NCBI GenBank assembly: GCA_965225935.1
Contig: CBDDCC010000016.1
Coordinates: 124,001 to 188,000 of the forward strand
From: CALJXB01 sp965225935
GTDB lineage: Bacteria; Pseudomonadota; Alphaproteobacteria; Kiloniellales; JAKSDN01
Reading direction: 5' to 3'
Length of the DNA: 64,000 nucleotides
In this document: in pieces, positions 36,089 to 44,925 of the stretch
Numbering within the stretch: the stretch's first letter is position 1
Layout: every line of letters starts with the position of its first letter
Translations under genes and position numbers: made by a program
The notes under the pieces: model-generated
What the model was told of the DNA's origin: nothing
Database searches by the model: none
Seen by the model: the letters and a program-made list of their open reading frames with translations, nothing else

Positions 36089-37657
36089 TCAGACGGCGGA
36101 CGAGGCGATGGGCGCGCCGGTCGACAGGCCGCGGTAGAGCTCGGCCAGATGCCCAGCCTGGTCTTGCCAGCGGTAGCCGTCCCGGACTCTCTCGCGGCCG
36201 GCCGCGCCGAGGCGCCGGCGCAGCCCGGGATCGTCTGCAAGGCGCCGCAAGCCCTCTTTCAGATCATCGGGACCCTGTCCGGCCACCAGGCCGTCGTGCC
36301 CGTCGGTCACGACTTCGGTCAAGGCCGGCAGGTCGCTCACCAGGACGGGCAGGCCGGAGGCCATGGCCTCGGCAAGCTTCAGCGGCGGGGTCAGCCGGGT
36401 GGCGTCCAGGTTCCGGCGCGGAAAGGCGCAGAGGTCGAGGGCGTGGTAGTAGGCCGGGACGCGGTCGAAAGGGACCCGCCCTGCGAAGACCGTGGGTGCG
36501 CCCAGCCGTCGCGCCAGACTGCGCAGGGCGCGCTCTTCCTCGCCATCGCCTACCAGGGCGAGCGAGATCTCCAGGCCTTCGCTCCGGAGAGCTGTCGCCG
36601 CTTGGATCAGCCGGTCGAGCCCCTCGTAGGGGGTGAAGGTGCCGATGAAGCCGACCAGCAGGGTCTCGTCGGTGGCGCCCAGATCACGCCGCAGGGCCTC
36701 GTTGCGAGCCGAAGGCTCGAACAGCGCTTCGTCCACGCCGTTGGGGACGGTCGAGATCCGATCCCGCGGCACGCCCCAGCCCGCCACGTGCCGGGCCAAC
36801 TCCTCCGACAGGGTTACCACCCGGTCGGCCCGCATGGCCGCCTGGCGCTCGAGTGCCTCGTGGATCCTGTAGAGCTCGCTCCGCTCCCAGCCGGGCCGGC
36901 GCGACACCGTGGTCCGGTGCCACAAGCCCCGGATCTCGTAGACCCAGGGCAGCCCGAGGCGCGTGGCCGCGAGTGACGCGGCGAGGCCCACGATGTGGTT
37001 GGAGGCGGCGTGCAGGAGGCTGGCGCCGGTCTCCCGCGCGATCTCCACGAGACCGTCGGCGAAGGCCTCGATGTATCGGCGGGGCGAATCCCACTGGTGC
37101 GAGACCGGCGAGACCAATCGTCGATAGGTGACGCCATCGGCCGTCTCCTCGCGGCCGACTGGCGCCCCGTCATGGCCGGGCCAGTCGGCGGGGAAGTTGG
37201 GGCGCGTCACTGGGGTGCAGGCGATGCCCCGCCCTTCGAGGGCCCGCAGCAGGCAGCGCGTCCTGACGCCGTAGCCCGCCGTCATCCAGGGCTCCGAGCC
37301 GTAGAGCGCCATCACCGTCCGGCCTTTGAATGGCAGCGGTGATGGCCTGTTCTCGGTTGCGGGTTCCGGGAGCGTGAGGTGACCAGTCTCCAACACCTCC
37401 TGGAAGTCTCGGAGGCGGGCGGCATAGCGCGCAAGCTTGGAGTTTCCCGCACGAGGCGGCAGCAGGGCGGCCGCCCGGCCGATTCGTCCGCAGGACTCGT
37501 GCCACCAGGCCGCGCGGAAGCGCAGCGGCGGCATGCGTCCGAGCAGGTCGACGACCCCGGCCGGACAGCGGTACCAACCTTGCGTGATCCAGTGTGACAA
37601 AGCCTGCTCGATCCACCCGTCACCGGCGGCCCCGCGCTCCGGGGGCTCCATCGACAC
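36089..37657 (-). CDS. GT4 glycosyltransferase with N-terminal helical extension
   Basis: 522 residues. About 110 residues of Trp/Arg-rich helix precede the GT-B fold. The fold itself begins GRTVMALYGSEPWMTAGYGV, and later has LPWVYEIRGLWHRTT, VPNGVDEALFEP, VGFIGTFTPYEGLDRLI and the donor site TPPLKLAEAMASGLPVLVSD. These are textbook GT4 features. The N-terminal helices may bind the membrane or a partner enzyme. First gene of a leftward pair; the next rightward gene starts about 50 bases away, so a compact divergent promoter is implied. Confidence 0.85.
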   Translation of the reverse strand: MSMEPPERGAAGDGWIEQALSHWITQGWYRCPAGVVDLLGRMPPLRFRAAWWHESCGRIGRAAALLPPRAGNSKLARYAARLRDFQEVLETGHLTLPEPATENRPSPLPFKGRTVMALYGSEPWMTAGYGVRTRCLLRALEGRGIACTPVTRPNFPADWPGHDGAPVGREETADGVTYRRLVSPVSHQWDSPRRYIEAFADGLVEIARETGASLLHAASNHIVGLAASLAATRLGLPWVYEIRGLWHRTTVSRRPGWERSELYRIHEALERQAAMRADRVVTLSEELARHVAGWGVPRDRISTVPNGVDEALFEPSARNEALRRDLGATDETLLVGFIGTFTPYEGLDRLIQAATALRSEGLEISLALVGDGEEERALRSLARRLGAPTVFAGRVPFDRVPAYYHALDLCAFPRRNLDATRLTPPLKLAEAMASGLPVLVSDLPALTEVVTDGHDGLVAGQGPDDLKEGLRRLADDPGLRRRLGAAGRERVRDGYRWQDQAGHLAELYRGLSTGAPIASSAV

Positions 37658-37710
37658 CCGCTGGCGGCCTGGATATAGTTGGTGCCGTCCCGGGAGCGCC
37701 GCGTGATGCC

Positions 37711-38664
37711 ATGCATAGCTATCAGATCAACCATGTCCTATCCACCGCGCTCATGCGGAGCATCATCTTCGGGGAGATCGTGCGCCGCCTGGCCGACCGC
37801 GCGCCGCCGGGCAGCGAAGTCAGCCTGACGACCCGCCCCGATCCGGCGGCTCGGGTCCACCACTACCACCGTCCGAACCTGGAGCGTCGTCTGGCCCCGC
37901 GCTCGCTGGTCACCGTGCACCACGACCTGGACGACGACGAGCCCTGGCTGCGGCTCTCCACCTTCCTGCCGCGCTATCGGGAGGCGACGCGGGTCCACTG
38001 CGTCAACCGGACCCAGCAGGTGCGGCTCCGCGAACAGGGCATAGGCCACACCGTTGTCATACCCCACGGCGTCGAGCGGGCGGTCTTTCCGGTGCCGGGG
38101 CGCCGGCGCTGGCCGAGGGACGGACGCCTCCGCCTCGGCATCTTCTCCCGGCGCCACGAGGGCGGGGTCAAAGGCGAGGCCTTCCTTGACGCCCTGGCCG
38201 ACAACCTCGACCCCGCCCGGGTGTCCTTCCTCCTGGTCGGCGAGGGCCGCTGGCGCGAGGCCGAGTCCCTGCGCGCCAAGGACTTCGAGGCACGCTCCTA
38301 CGAGCGGGTCCCCTACCGGCTGTTCGGCGCGCTCTACGCTGGTGTCGACGCGCTGCTGGTGGTGAGCCAGTTCGAAGGCGGGCCGGCCTGCGTGCCCGAG
38401 GCGCTGGGCGCCGGCATCCCCGTGATCTGCACGCCGGTGGGGCTCTGCCCCGAGACGGTCTCGGAGGGGGTGAACGGCCTTTTCCTCACCCGCCGGCCGC
38501 AGGAGGACGGTGCGCGGATCATGGCGTTGCTGGAGGGATCGGGGGCCGGGCTCGCCGCTCTGATGGAGGGCGCCTTCGCCGGCGCCGCCCAGGTGCCCTC
38601 ATGGGACGAGGTGGCGGCGCAGTACTTCGAGCTCTACCGCGGCATCCTGGCGGAGGCTGCCTGA
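37711..38664 (+). CDS. Glycosyltransferase, GT4-like
   Basis: 317 residues from ATG 37711; the longer frame to 37594 would overlap the divergent gene and is rejected. The N-terminal half is short (SLVTVHHDLDDDEPW, HCVNRTQQVRLREQG, VVIPHGVERAVFP). The donor domain has RLRLGIFSRRHEGGVKGEAF, SQFEGGPACVPEALGAGIPV and ICTPVGLCPETVSEGVNG. It is smaller than usual for GT4, missing part of the first Rossmann domain. Its TGA overlaps the ATG of the next gene (TGATG), which shows translational coupling to a capsule-synthesis-like protein. Confidence 0.82.
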   Translation: MHSYQINHVLSTALMRSIIFGEIVRRLADRAPPGSEVSLTTRPDPAARVHHYHRPNLERRLAPRSLVTVHHDLDDDEPWLRLSTFLPRYREATRVHCVNRTQQVRLREQGIGHTVVIPHGVERAVFPVPGRRRWPRDGRLRLGIFSRRHEGGVKGEAFLDALADNLDPARVSFLLVGEGRWREAESLRAKDFEARSYERVPYRLFGALYAGVDALLVVSQFEGGPACVPEALGAGIPVICTPVGLCPETVSEGVNGLFLTRRPQEDGARIMALLEGSGAGLAALMEGAFAGAAQVPSWDEVAAQYFELYRGILAEAA

Positions 38665-40136
38665 TGCGGGTGCTGCTCGCCGAGACGCCGGGCTTCGAGC
38701 GGGCCAACTACCGGGCTCTCTTCGAGCATCTGGACGGCACGCCTATCGACTATCTGGCCGTTCGGATCGATAGGAGCGGCCCCCTGGCGAACGGTGGGGC
38801 AGAGCGCGCGGCCGCGCTCCGGCGCGACCTCGACGGGCTCAGTCCGCGCGCGCTAGCGACCGCGGAGCACCGGGGCCAGGTACTGTCCGGCCTGATCGGC
38901 TGCGACCTGCTGGCCCGGTTGCTGCAGCGCCCAAGCTGGGCGGGCGGTGCCGGCCCCAATGACGTGGCCGCCGTGATCGAACGTGCCTGTCGCTCCCCTG
39001 AGGATCGGGAGGCTGTCGTCGGCTGCCTGTCCGCAGCCGGCGCCTGGGTCGACCACTGGGCCGGCTTGCTCGCGCGCCAAGGCCCATTCACGCACGCGAT
39101 CGTCGAGCGTGGTACTTCCATCGCTGCGCGCAGCCTCCAGGAAGTGGCGGCCCGCGAGGGCCTGCGCATTTTCACCGTCGCCCCCTTCCTGGGCGCCGGC
39201 CCGTTCTTCCTGGAGGCGGGCTGCGGACCCTTGCCCGGCCGGTCGCGCCTGGGCGAGCCGGCCGCCTACGAGGGTCTGCAGCCGCCGGTCGACCCGGACA
39301 CGCGGGACCGGGCCCGGGCGGAGGCCCATCGCCGATGGGCCGGGCTCCTGCGGTACGATGCCGCGGCCGGCAGCTCGCAATTGGAGCCGCGGCCTTTTCC
39401 AACGGATGGTGGCAAGACCGTACTCGTCGTCGGCCAAGCGCTGGATGACCCGGCGATCCTCGGGGTCCCCGCGGAAGAGGTCTCGATCCTTGCCCAGTAC
39501 CGCAAGCTGATGGCGGATCTGCTGGAAACCTCGGCCCACCGCATCATCTTCGTCATGGGGAATGGCGGACGGGCGGTGAGCGGCGGTGCAGACGAGGACG
39601 CTGTCCTTGCCGGCTTGAGCGCATGGCGGGCCACGTTGCCTCCGGACCGGCAGGTGCGCGTCCTCCTGCGCCGGGATGGTTTCCGGCCGGAGCTGCTGCG
39701 CCACGCCGACCAAGTGGTCGGCCATTCGGCACCGGAGCTGCTCGCGGCCTGCGGGGCCGGCCTCAAGCCGGCCGTGATCGCGCCCGCGTTCTTCGGGGGA
39801 AAGGGCTTCACCGAGGACCACGGGTCCTGGGAGACCCTGGTGTCGGCCTTGGCCTCGGATCATGTCGACCCCTATCTGAGCCTGGAGGCCTACGAGACCT
39901 TCGAGAGCTTTCTGGTGCGCGCGCTGCTGATCCATCTGGTTCCCGGCGGTGCCGAAGGCCGCGAGAGGGTTACCGAGCTCTTGTCCGATCATGACGGGCA
40001 CACCCGCCCGGCGCGCGCGGGGTTCCGTTTCGAGGCCCAGAGCGAGCTGGCCGAGGTGCCCTTCGCCAGCCTGGTGCGAGACGTGGCCCGAAACCCCGTG
40101 CCCTGGGCCCTTATGCGCTTCGGGCGGCGGCGCTGA
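38664..40136 (+). CDS. Capsule synthesis protein, KpsC/KpsS-like (putative Kdo transferase)
   Basis: 490 residues from ATG 38664. The C-terminal half carries the pattern of capsule Kdo-transferase proteins: KTVLVVGQALDDPAI, then VVGHSAPELLAACGAGLKPA and APAFFGGKGFTEDHG, the counterpart of the family segment that ends FYxxxGLTxD. KpsC and KpsS build the beta-Kdo linker on phosphatidylglycerol in ABC-dependent capsules, so the find fits the KpsE/M/T exporter. The N-terminal half (1-220) is not recognised, and overall similarity is modest. It could also be a non-Kdo transferase of the same fold. Coupled to the preceding glycosyltransferase. Confidence 0.6.
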   Translation: MRVLLAETPGFERANYRALFEHLDGTPIDYLAVRIDRSGPLANGGAERAAALRRDLDGLSPRALATAEHRGQVLSGLIGCDLLARLLQRPSWAGGAGPNDVAAVIERACRSPEDREAVVGCLSAAGAWVDHWAGLLARQGPFTHAIVERGTSIAARSLQEVAAREGLRIFTVAPFLGAGPFFLEAGCGPLPGRSRLGEPAAYEGLQPPVDPDTRDRARAEAHRRWAGLLRYDAAAGSSQLEPRPFPTDGGKTVLVVGQALDDPAILGVPAEEVSILAQYRKLMADLLETSAHRIIFVMGNGGRAVSGGADEDAVLAGLSAWRATLPPDRQVRVLLRRDGFRPELLRHADQVVGHSAPELLAACGAGLKPAVIAPAFFGGKGFTEDHGSWETLVSALASDHVDPYLSLEAYETFESFLVRALLIHLVPGGAEGRERVTELLSDHDGHTRPARAGFRFEAQSELAEVPFASLVRDVARNPVPWALMRFGRRR

Positions 40137-40178
40137 TGCGGCGCCCGCCCCGACGCGGCCCGGGACGCTAATCCCGAC

Positions 40179-40787
40179 ATGGCGGTCTCCCTCAGACTGG
40201 CCCGGGTGGAGGACAGCGACGTCGTTGTCGAGTCCATCCTGGAGGCGGGCGCCGGCCTCTTCGAATCCCTGCTAAACGGCCTCCTGCCAGGGCTCGGCGC
40301 CCAGCAACTGCTGCGGGTGGCGGTCGCCGACGAGGCCTCGGCCCTCTGCTACGCCAACGCGATCCTCGCCGAGAGCGACGGCGAGGTGGTCGGCATGATC
40401 CTCTGCTATCCCGCAGAGGACTTCGGCCTGCCCCCGTTGCTCGAAAGCGTGCTGCCGCGGCGGCGCCTGGACCGCATGCGCGAGGTCCTGACCAGCCGGG
40501 TCGAGGGCAGCTGGTACATCAACTCCTTCGTCGTGCGCGCGGACGCCCGGGGCCAGGGCATAGGCCGCCTGCTGCTGGGCTTCGCGGCGGAGCTGGCGGG
40601 CGAGCTGGGCTTCGACCGCCTCAGCCTCCACGTCTGGGCCGACAACGAGAAAGCCATCGGCCTCTACCGCGCGGTCGGTTTTGAGACGGTCCGCGAGATC
40701 CCCGTCGAGCCGGGAGAGGGGATCGACCACCAAGGCGGTATGCTGCTCATGTACGCGCCGCTGCCGCTCAGGCTCGAACCCGCTTAG
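40179..40787 (+). CDS. GNAT-family N-acetyltransferase
   Basis: 202 residues. Motif A, which binds acetyl-CoA, is VRADARGQGIGRLLLGFAAE (Q/R-x-x-G-x-G/A pattern), and motif B is LSLHVWADNEKAIGLYRAVG followed by FETV. An N-terminal helix precedes the core. Substrate unknown: peptide, amine or amino sugar are all possible. It lies 42 bases after the KpsC/S-like gene on the same strand. Confidence 0.85.
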   Translation: MAVSLRLARVEDSDVVVESILEAGAGLFESLLNGLLPGLGAQQLLRVAVADEASALCYANAILAESDGEVVGMILCYPAEDFGLPPLLESVLPRRRLDRMREVLTSRVEGSWYINSFVVRADARGQGIGRLLLGFAAELAGELGFDRLSLHVWADNEKAIGLYRAVGFETVREIPVEPGEGIDHQGGMLLMYAPLPLRLEPA

Positions 40788-40810
40788 TATCAGGCGGGCG
40801 AGTGGTGCTG

Positions 40811-42469
40811 TCAGCGACCGCGACCCGAGGGCCGATCCAGCAAAGCACACAGCGCTGCCCAAAGAGTGAAGCGGTAGGCCTTGCCGTCGATCAGGGTGAC
40901 TTCGCCGGCCGGGCAGAGGCTGTGGAGGCCGCGGCCGTAGGGCATGCCCGGCACGGGGCGGAAGACCGCTGCGGCCTCCTCCCGGAAGTCCGTCGGCGTC
41001 AGGGCCGTCATCCGCTGGACGACCAGGGCGCCGCCGTAGGTCTCGGAGCAGTCCTGGGCCGGGCGGTAGAGGTCGTCCCCGAGACGGAAGGGGCGGCCCG
41101 CCGAGCGGCTCGCGCGCACGTCCGACTTGACCGGATTGAGCGCGTGCTCTGTCCAGGGGCCGAGCGGGGAGTTCGCGAACCAGGCATAGAGGTTGACGTT
41201 GGGATTGCGCCCGGCGATGCCGGCGAGGAGCCACCAGCGGCCCTCGTGCTCGAACACCGCCGGGTCCAGGGCCGGAACGTCCGGGAGCAGGGGCTCCGTC
41301 AGGCGCTCCCAGCCGTCGGGTCCTTCCGAAGCCTGGCGATAGGCCCAGAGCTGGCCGGACTCGTAGGCTTCTGGCACCAGATAGTGCGTGCCTTCGAAGC
41401 GGAAGGTGCCGGGGAAGGAGAGGTGGTGAGCCTCGCGAAGCGTGTCTCTCCAAGGAACGCCGTTGCCTGCGGCGAGCGCCGACAGGGGCGCGGCGACGAT
41501 GCGCCCCTTGCCGCCCGGTCCGTCGAGCCGCTCGGCCAGGACGAGCGGGCCCGTCTCGGTGTCCAGGATGGAGGGGTCGGCGAGAGAGGCCAGCCGCCCG
41601 GGTACGGCGAGCCAGCGAACGTCTCCGAGCGACCCTTGTGCCAGAATCTCCCGGACCGGTTGCTCGACGAGCCCGAGGGCCCAGACCTCACGAAACACGA
41701 CGCCGTAGAGCAGGCGGCGCAGGACGGCGCGGGCGTAGTGCACGGCGAGACGAACACGCCCCGGCGTCGGAGTCTGGGCTTGATGGGCCGCTGTCTCCGG
41801 CGTCCCCAGAGGAAACTCAGCACGCCCTGCGCTCTGGAAGGCCGCCAAGGCGAGGCTGCGGGCCAGGAGGGCCGGGGCCAGCACGAAGGCGCTGTCGACC
41901 AGCAGGCGCAGGCCCTTTTCCACCGGCGGCCGGTGCACGGCCTCGGCGATCGGGATCGTGCCGTCTCGGCTGCGGCACCACAGGCGCACGGTCAGGCGGA
42001 CCAGCTCCAGCGGCCGTGCCCGGCCGTCCAGGGCCGGCGCCTCCGACCGGTAGTCCACGGAAAGGCATCGCTCCGCCGCCCGGATCAGCTCGGTGGGCGG
42101 CGGATCGAGGCCCAGCCAGACCAGAAATTTGGCCTCCGCCGCCTCGATGCGCTGGGCCGCGTCCTTCGCGTCGGTGCAGGACTCGGCCTGGATCGGGTCT
42201 CCGGCGGGCGGTGCTGCGGGCCGGAAGCTGCGGGCGCCGACCCGGGCCGCCAAGGCGGCCGTGGTCCTCTCGCCGGCCCCTTGCGAGTCCGGCAGGGTTA
42301 GCACGGCCAGCCCTGCCTGCTGCGGGCTGGCGGCGAGGGCGTTCAGGGCGGCTCGTTCCCAGGCCCGCCAGGCCTTGCCCGGCTTGATGATCGCAAGACG
42401 TAGCGGCCGGCCCCCGTCGGCCGGTGAACCGGCCGACGTGTCCGATCCCAGCGTCCGGCTTTCTGTCAT
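40811..42469 (-). CDS. GINT1-N-terminal-like five-bladed propeller protein
   Basis: 552 residues. Residues 230-530 resemble the propeller domain named after plant glucosamine inositolphosphorylceramide transferase 1. Marks are LADPSILDTETGPLVLAERL, HHLSFPGTFRFEGTHYLVPE, LDPAVFEHEGRWWLLAG, NLYAWFANSPLGPWTEHALN, RLGDDLYRPAQDCSETYGGA, and LHSLCPAGEVTLIDGKAYRF. The N-terminal 220 residues resemble the formyltransferase-like domain often found ahead of it (PLRLAIIKPG, DYRSEAPAL). The fold is close to GH43 hydrolases. Function in bacteria is not established to my knowledge; presence among glycosyltransferases suggests handling of an activated or finished glycan. Confidence 0.65.
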   Translation of the reverse strand: MTESRTLGSDTSAGSPADGGRPLRLAIIKPGKAWRAWERAALNALAASPQQAGLAVLTLPDSQGAGERTTAALAARVGARSFRPAAPPAGDPIQAESCTDAKDAAQRIEAAEAKFLVWLGLDPPPTELIRAAERCLSVDYRSEAPALDGRARPLELVRLTVRLWCRSRDGTIPIAEAVHRPPVEKGLRLLVDSAFVLAPALLARSLALAAFQSAGRAEFPLGTPETAAHQAQTPTPGRVRLAVHYARAVLRRLLYGVVFREVWALGLVEQPVREILAQGSLGDVRWLAVPGRLASLADPSILDTETGPLVLAERLDGPGGKGRIVAAPLSALAAGNGVPWRDTLREAHHLSFPGTFRFEGTHYLVPEAYESGQLWAYRQASEGPDGWERLTEPLLPDVPALDPAVFEHEGRWWLLAGIAGRNPNVNLYAWFANSPLGPWTEHALNPVKSDVRASRSAGRPFRLGDDLYRPAQDCSETYGGALVVQRMTALTPTDFREEAAAVFRPVPGMPYGRGLHSLCPAGEVTLIDGKAYRFTLWAALCALLDRPSGRGR

Positions 42470-42606
42470 GGCTCGATCTCGAGGGTCCCTGGTTCCGCCC
42501 GGACCGGCCGTCGGATTGCCGCCCGGCCGGTCTTGCCGGGCGCAGCCTAGCGGAAGGGCGCTGTTCCAGCCATGCCCTGTGGTATGCCGCCACCAAGCCC
42601 GGCCGG

Positions 42607-43281
42607 TCAGCCCTGCGCTGTCGCAGGCGCACGTTCGGGTAGGGGAAATAGCTTGATGAAACGCTCGACGGCGGTCCTATCGCCGCTGATCTCGACATCG
42701 CCTGTGCCGAGGGCCTCGGCCAGCTCGCGGCCACCGTAGATGACGGCGGCGAGGGCGTTGGGGTCGGACGTGACGACGGCGTCCGGCGCCTCCGCGCCGC
42801 CCGTCGCGAGTTCGATCCGCCCACGCGAAATCCCCACTGTGAAGGGCTGCGCGTCGAGGCGCAGCTCCAGCCTAGCTTCGAAATCGCCGGCCGCGATGGG
42901 ATCGAACAGGGTGCGGAAGGAGAGGATGATCGAGGTGACGCTGGCCGGACGGCCCGCGGGCAGGGTCGGGGAGCGCGCTGCCCAGCGGCCGAAAGCCCGG
43001 ATCACGGGCTCCAGCTCCAGCCCCCAGGCGGTCAGCTCGTAGACCCAGACGGCGCCCGGCGGCGGCAGCTTGCGCCGCACCAGGAGCGAGGCCGCTTCCA
43101 GCTCCTGCAGGCGCTGGGCCAGCACGTTGGGGCTGATGCCCGGCAGCCCGGCGCGCAGGTCGGTGAAGCGCTTGGGGCCCAGGGTCAGCTCGCGCACCAC
43201 CAAGAGGGCCCAGCGCTCGCCGACCAGCTCCAGCGCATGGGCCGCCGCGCATCCGTCGTTATAACTGCGTTTGCCTGCCAC
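42607..43281 (-). CDS. HxlR-family transcriptional regulator with SCP2-like domain
   Basis: 224 residues. Residues 1-105 are a winged helix of the HxlR type: CAAAHALELVGERWALLVVR, LPGISPNVLAQRLQELEAAS and a wing with PPPGAVWVYELTAWG. Cys11 near the N-terminus matches the redox-sensing Cys of some members. Residues 120-215 look like a sterol-carrier-protein-2 fold, usually a lipid-binding pocket. The regulator might therefore respond to a lipid. Its start faces the AT-rich gap before the propeller-MoaD pair, which is the most obvious target (inference). Confidence 0.82.
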   Translation of the reverse strand: MAGKRSYNDGCAAAHALELVGERWALLVVRELTLGPKRFTDLRAGLPGISPNVLAQRLQELEAASLLVRRKLPPPGAVWVYELTAWGLELEPVIRAFGRWAARSPTLPAGRPASVTSIILSFRTLFDPIAAGDFEARLELRLDAQPFTVGISRGRIELATGGAEAPDAVVTSDPNALAAVIYGGRELAEALGTGDVEISGDRTAVERFIKLFPLPERAPATAQG

Positions 43282-43490
43282 CAGCCTAGCGCGCCTCTAG
43301 AGATAGTTGATAGTAACTTTAAGATTGTTATTTAGGAGTAGAAAGTTATAATTTGCTATCAATGCTCAAGAAGCCATGAACGAGAGAGTCGGGGCAAGGC
43401 CGTAGAGGGGAGACCCGCTCCCTGTTGACCGGCTCCTGCGCGGATCGAGACCTCAGGTGACGAGCCTTGGGAACCGCGAGGGCCCGCGGA

Positions 43491-43497
43491 AGGGAGG
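43491..43497 (+). promoter_or_regulatory. Ribosome binding site pointing to an ACG start
   Basis: AGGGAGG is nearly a perfect anti-16S match and ends 6 bases before ACG at 43504. No ATG, GTG or TTG lies in the matching frame between the upstream stop (43426-43428) and the beginning of the conserved protein. Confidence 0.6.
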
Positions 43498-43503
43498 CCG
43501 AGA

Positions 43504-44586
43504 ACGACGTCCAAGCTGCGCCTGCTGGTCGGCACCAAGAAGGGTCTCTTCCTGCTGGAGGGCACGCCCGCCCGGGAGTCCTGGACCCTCAGCGGCCCCT
43601 TCTGCCAGGCTTGGCCGATCCACCACGCCATCGCCGATCCGGCGAGCGGCACGGTCTACGCCGGCGGCGGCAACGAGTGGTTCGGCCCGGCGGTCTGGAA
43701 GTCCGAGGACTGGGGCGCGAGCTGGAGCCATTCGAGCGACAGCCTGGCCTACGCTGAAGGGGAGACGCCGATCGCCGCCGTCTGGAGCCTGGCGCTCAAG
43801 AACGGGCGGCTCTACGCCGGGGTCGAGCCCGCCGGCCTCTTCTGCAGCGATGACGGGGGGAGCAGCTGGCGCCACCTGGAGGGGCTGCAGAAGCATCCCT
43901 CCCGCCCCCACTGGATGCCGGGCGGCGGCGGGCTGATCCTGCACGCCATCGTGCCCCACCCCGATGACGAGCGGCGCCTCTGGGTCGCCATCTCCACCGG
44001 CGGCGTGTTCCACAGCGCCGACGGCGGCGAGACCTGGGAGGCCCGCAACAGGGGCACCCGCAACGACTATCTGCCCGAGGACCAGCGCTATCCCGAGTTC
44101 GGCCAGTGCGTCCATTCGCTGGTCATGGCGCCGGGCCGGCCCGAGCAGCTCTACCAGCAGAACCACTGCGGCATGTACGCGAGCCGGGACGGCGGCGAGA
44201 GCTGGAAGAGCATCGAGGCCGGCCTGCCGTCTACCTTCGGCTTCCCGGCGGCGGCCCACCCGCGCGAGCCGGAGACCCTCTACCTCTTCCCCCTCAACGG
44301 CGACAGCCTGGGCCGCTTCGCGCTGGACGGCCGGGCCGCGGTCTGGCGCACCCGCGACGGCGGCGCCAGCTGGCAGGACCTGCGCGAAGGCCTGCCCCAG
44401 GAGAACGCCTTCCTCACCGTCCTGCGCCGGGCCATGACGACCGACAGCCTGGAGCCGGCCGGGGTCTACTTCGGCACCACCTCGGGCGAGCTCTACGCCA
44501 GCGCCGACGAGGGCGAGAGCTGGCGCTGCATCGTCCGGCACCTGCCGACCACCACCTCGGTCGAGACGTTCCAGGTCGACGCCTAG
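43504..44586 (+). CDS. Sialidase-like Asp-box (BNR) propeller protein, apparent ACG start
   Basis: 360 residues if begun at ACG 43504. The frame reads TTSKLRLLVGTKKGLFLLEG and so on, the usual start of this family apart from the missing Met. Asp-boxes: WKSEDWGASW, CSDDGGSSW, HSADGGETW, ASRDGGESW, RTRDGGASW, ASADEGESW. Six such turns imply a six- or seven-bladed propeller; no signal peptide. A MoaD/ThiS-like gene follows after 42 bases, a pairing seen in other bacteria. A first ATG lies only far inside, so the gene either uses a rare start or has an ATG-to-ACG change or sequencing error. Confidence 0.8.
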   Translation, partial: TTSKLRLLVGTKKGLFLLEGTPARESWTLSGPFCQAWPIHHAIADPASGTVYAGGGNEWFGPAVWKSEDWGASWSHSSDSLAYAEGETPIAAVWSLALKNGRLYAGVEPAGLFCSDDGGSSWRHLEGLQKHPSRPHWMPGGGGLILHAIVPHPDDERRLWVAISTGGVFHSADGGETWEARNRGTRNDYLPEDQRYPEFGQCVHSLVMAPGRPEQLYQQNHCGMYASRDGGESWKSIEAGLPSTFGFPAAAHPREPETLYLFPLNGDSLGRFALDGRAAVWRTRDGGASWQDLREGLPQENAFLTVLRRAMTTDSLEPAGVYFGTTSGELYASADEGESWRCIVRHLPTTTSVETFQVDA

Positions 44587-44628
44587 ACCGGAGACCGCGC
44601 GGCCGGACCGCAGAGGAAGCGACGGGCC

Positions 44629-44925
44629 ATGCCCGACCAGCCCAAGCCGCCCGTGCCACCGACGGTGACAGTCCTGCTGCCGGCCCCCTTGGTGCGTCTC
44701 TTCCCCGGGTCGCAACCGGAGCTGACGCTGAATGCCGCGACCGTCGCCGAGCTGCTCGCCGCCCTTGACGCCCGCTGGCCCGGCATGCGCGACCGCCTCT
44801 CAGATTCCACCCCGGCCATCCGCCGCCACATCAAGATCTTCGTCGACGGCGAGCGCGCGACCCTCGAGACCCGCCTCGCGCCCGGATCGAAGGTCTTCGT
44901 CTTCACCGCCATGAGCGGCGGGTGA
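44629..44925 (+). CDS. MoaD/ThiS-family ubiquitin-like protein
   Basis: 98 residues ending in Gly-Gly, the C-terminus that is adenylated and thiolated in sulfur carriers. Beta-grasp features: PTVTVLLPAPLVRLFPGSQP, VAELLAALDARWPGM, HIKIFVDGERATLETRLAPG and VFVFTAMSGG. MoaD and ThiS supply sulfur for molybdopterin and thiamine, but no such genes are nearby. Its partner is the propeller upstream, so it is not likely to be the housekeeping MoaD. It might be a sulfur carrier or a protein tag; this is inference. Confidence 0.85.
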   Translation: MPDQPKPPVPPTVTVLLPAPLVRLFPGSQPELTLNAATVAELLAALDARWPGMRDRLSDSTPAIRRHIKIFVDGERATLETRLAPGSKVFVFTAMSGG

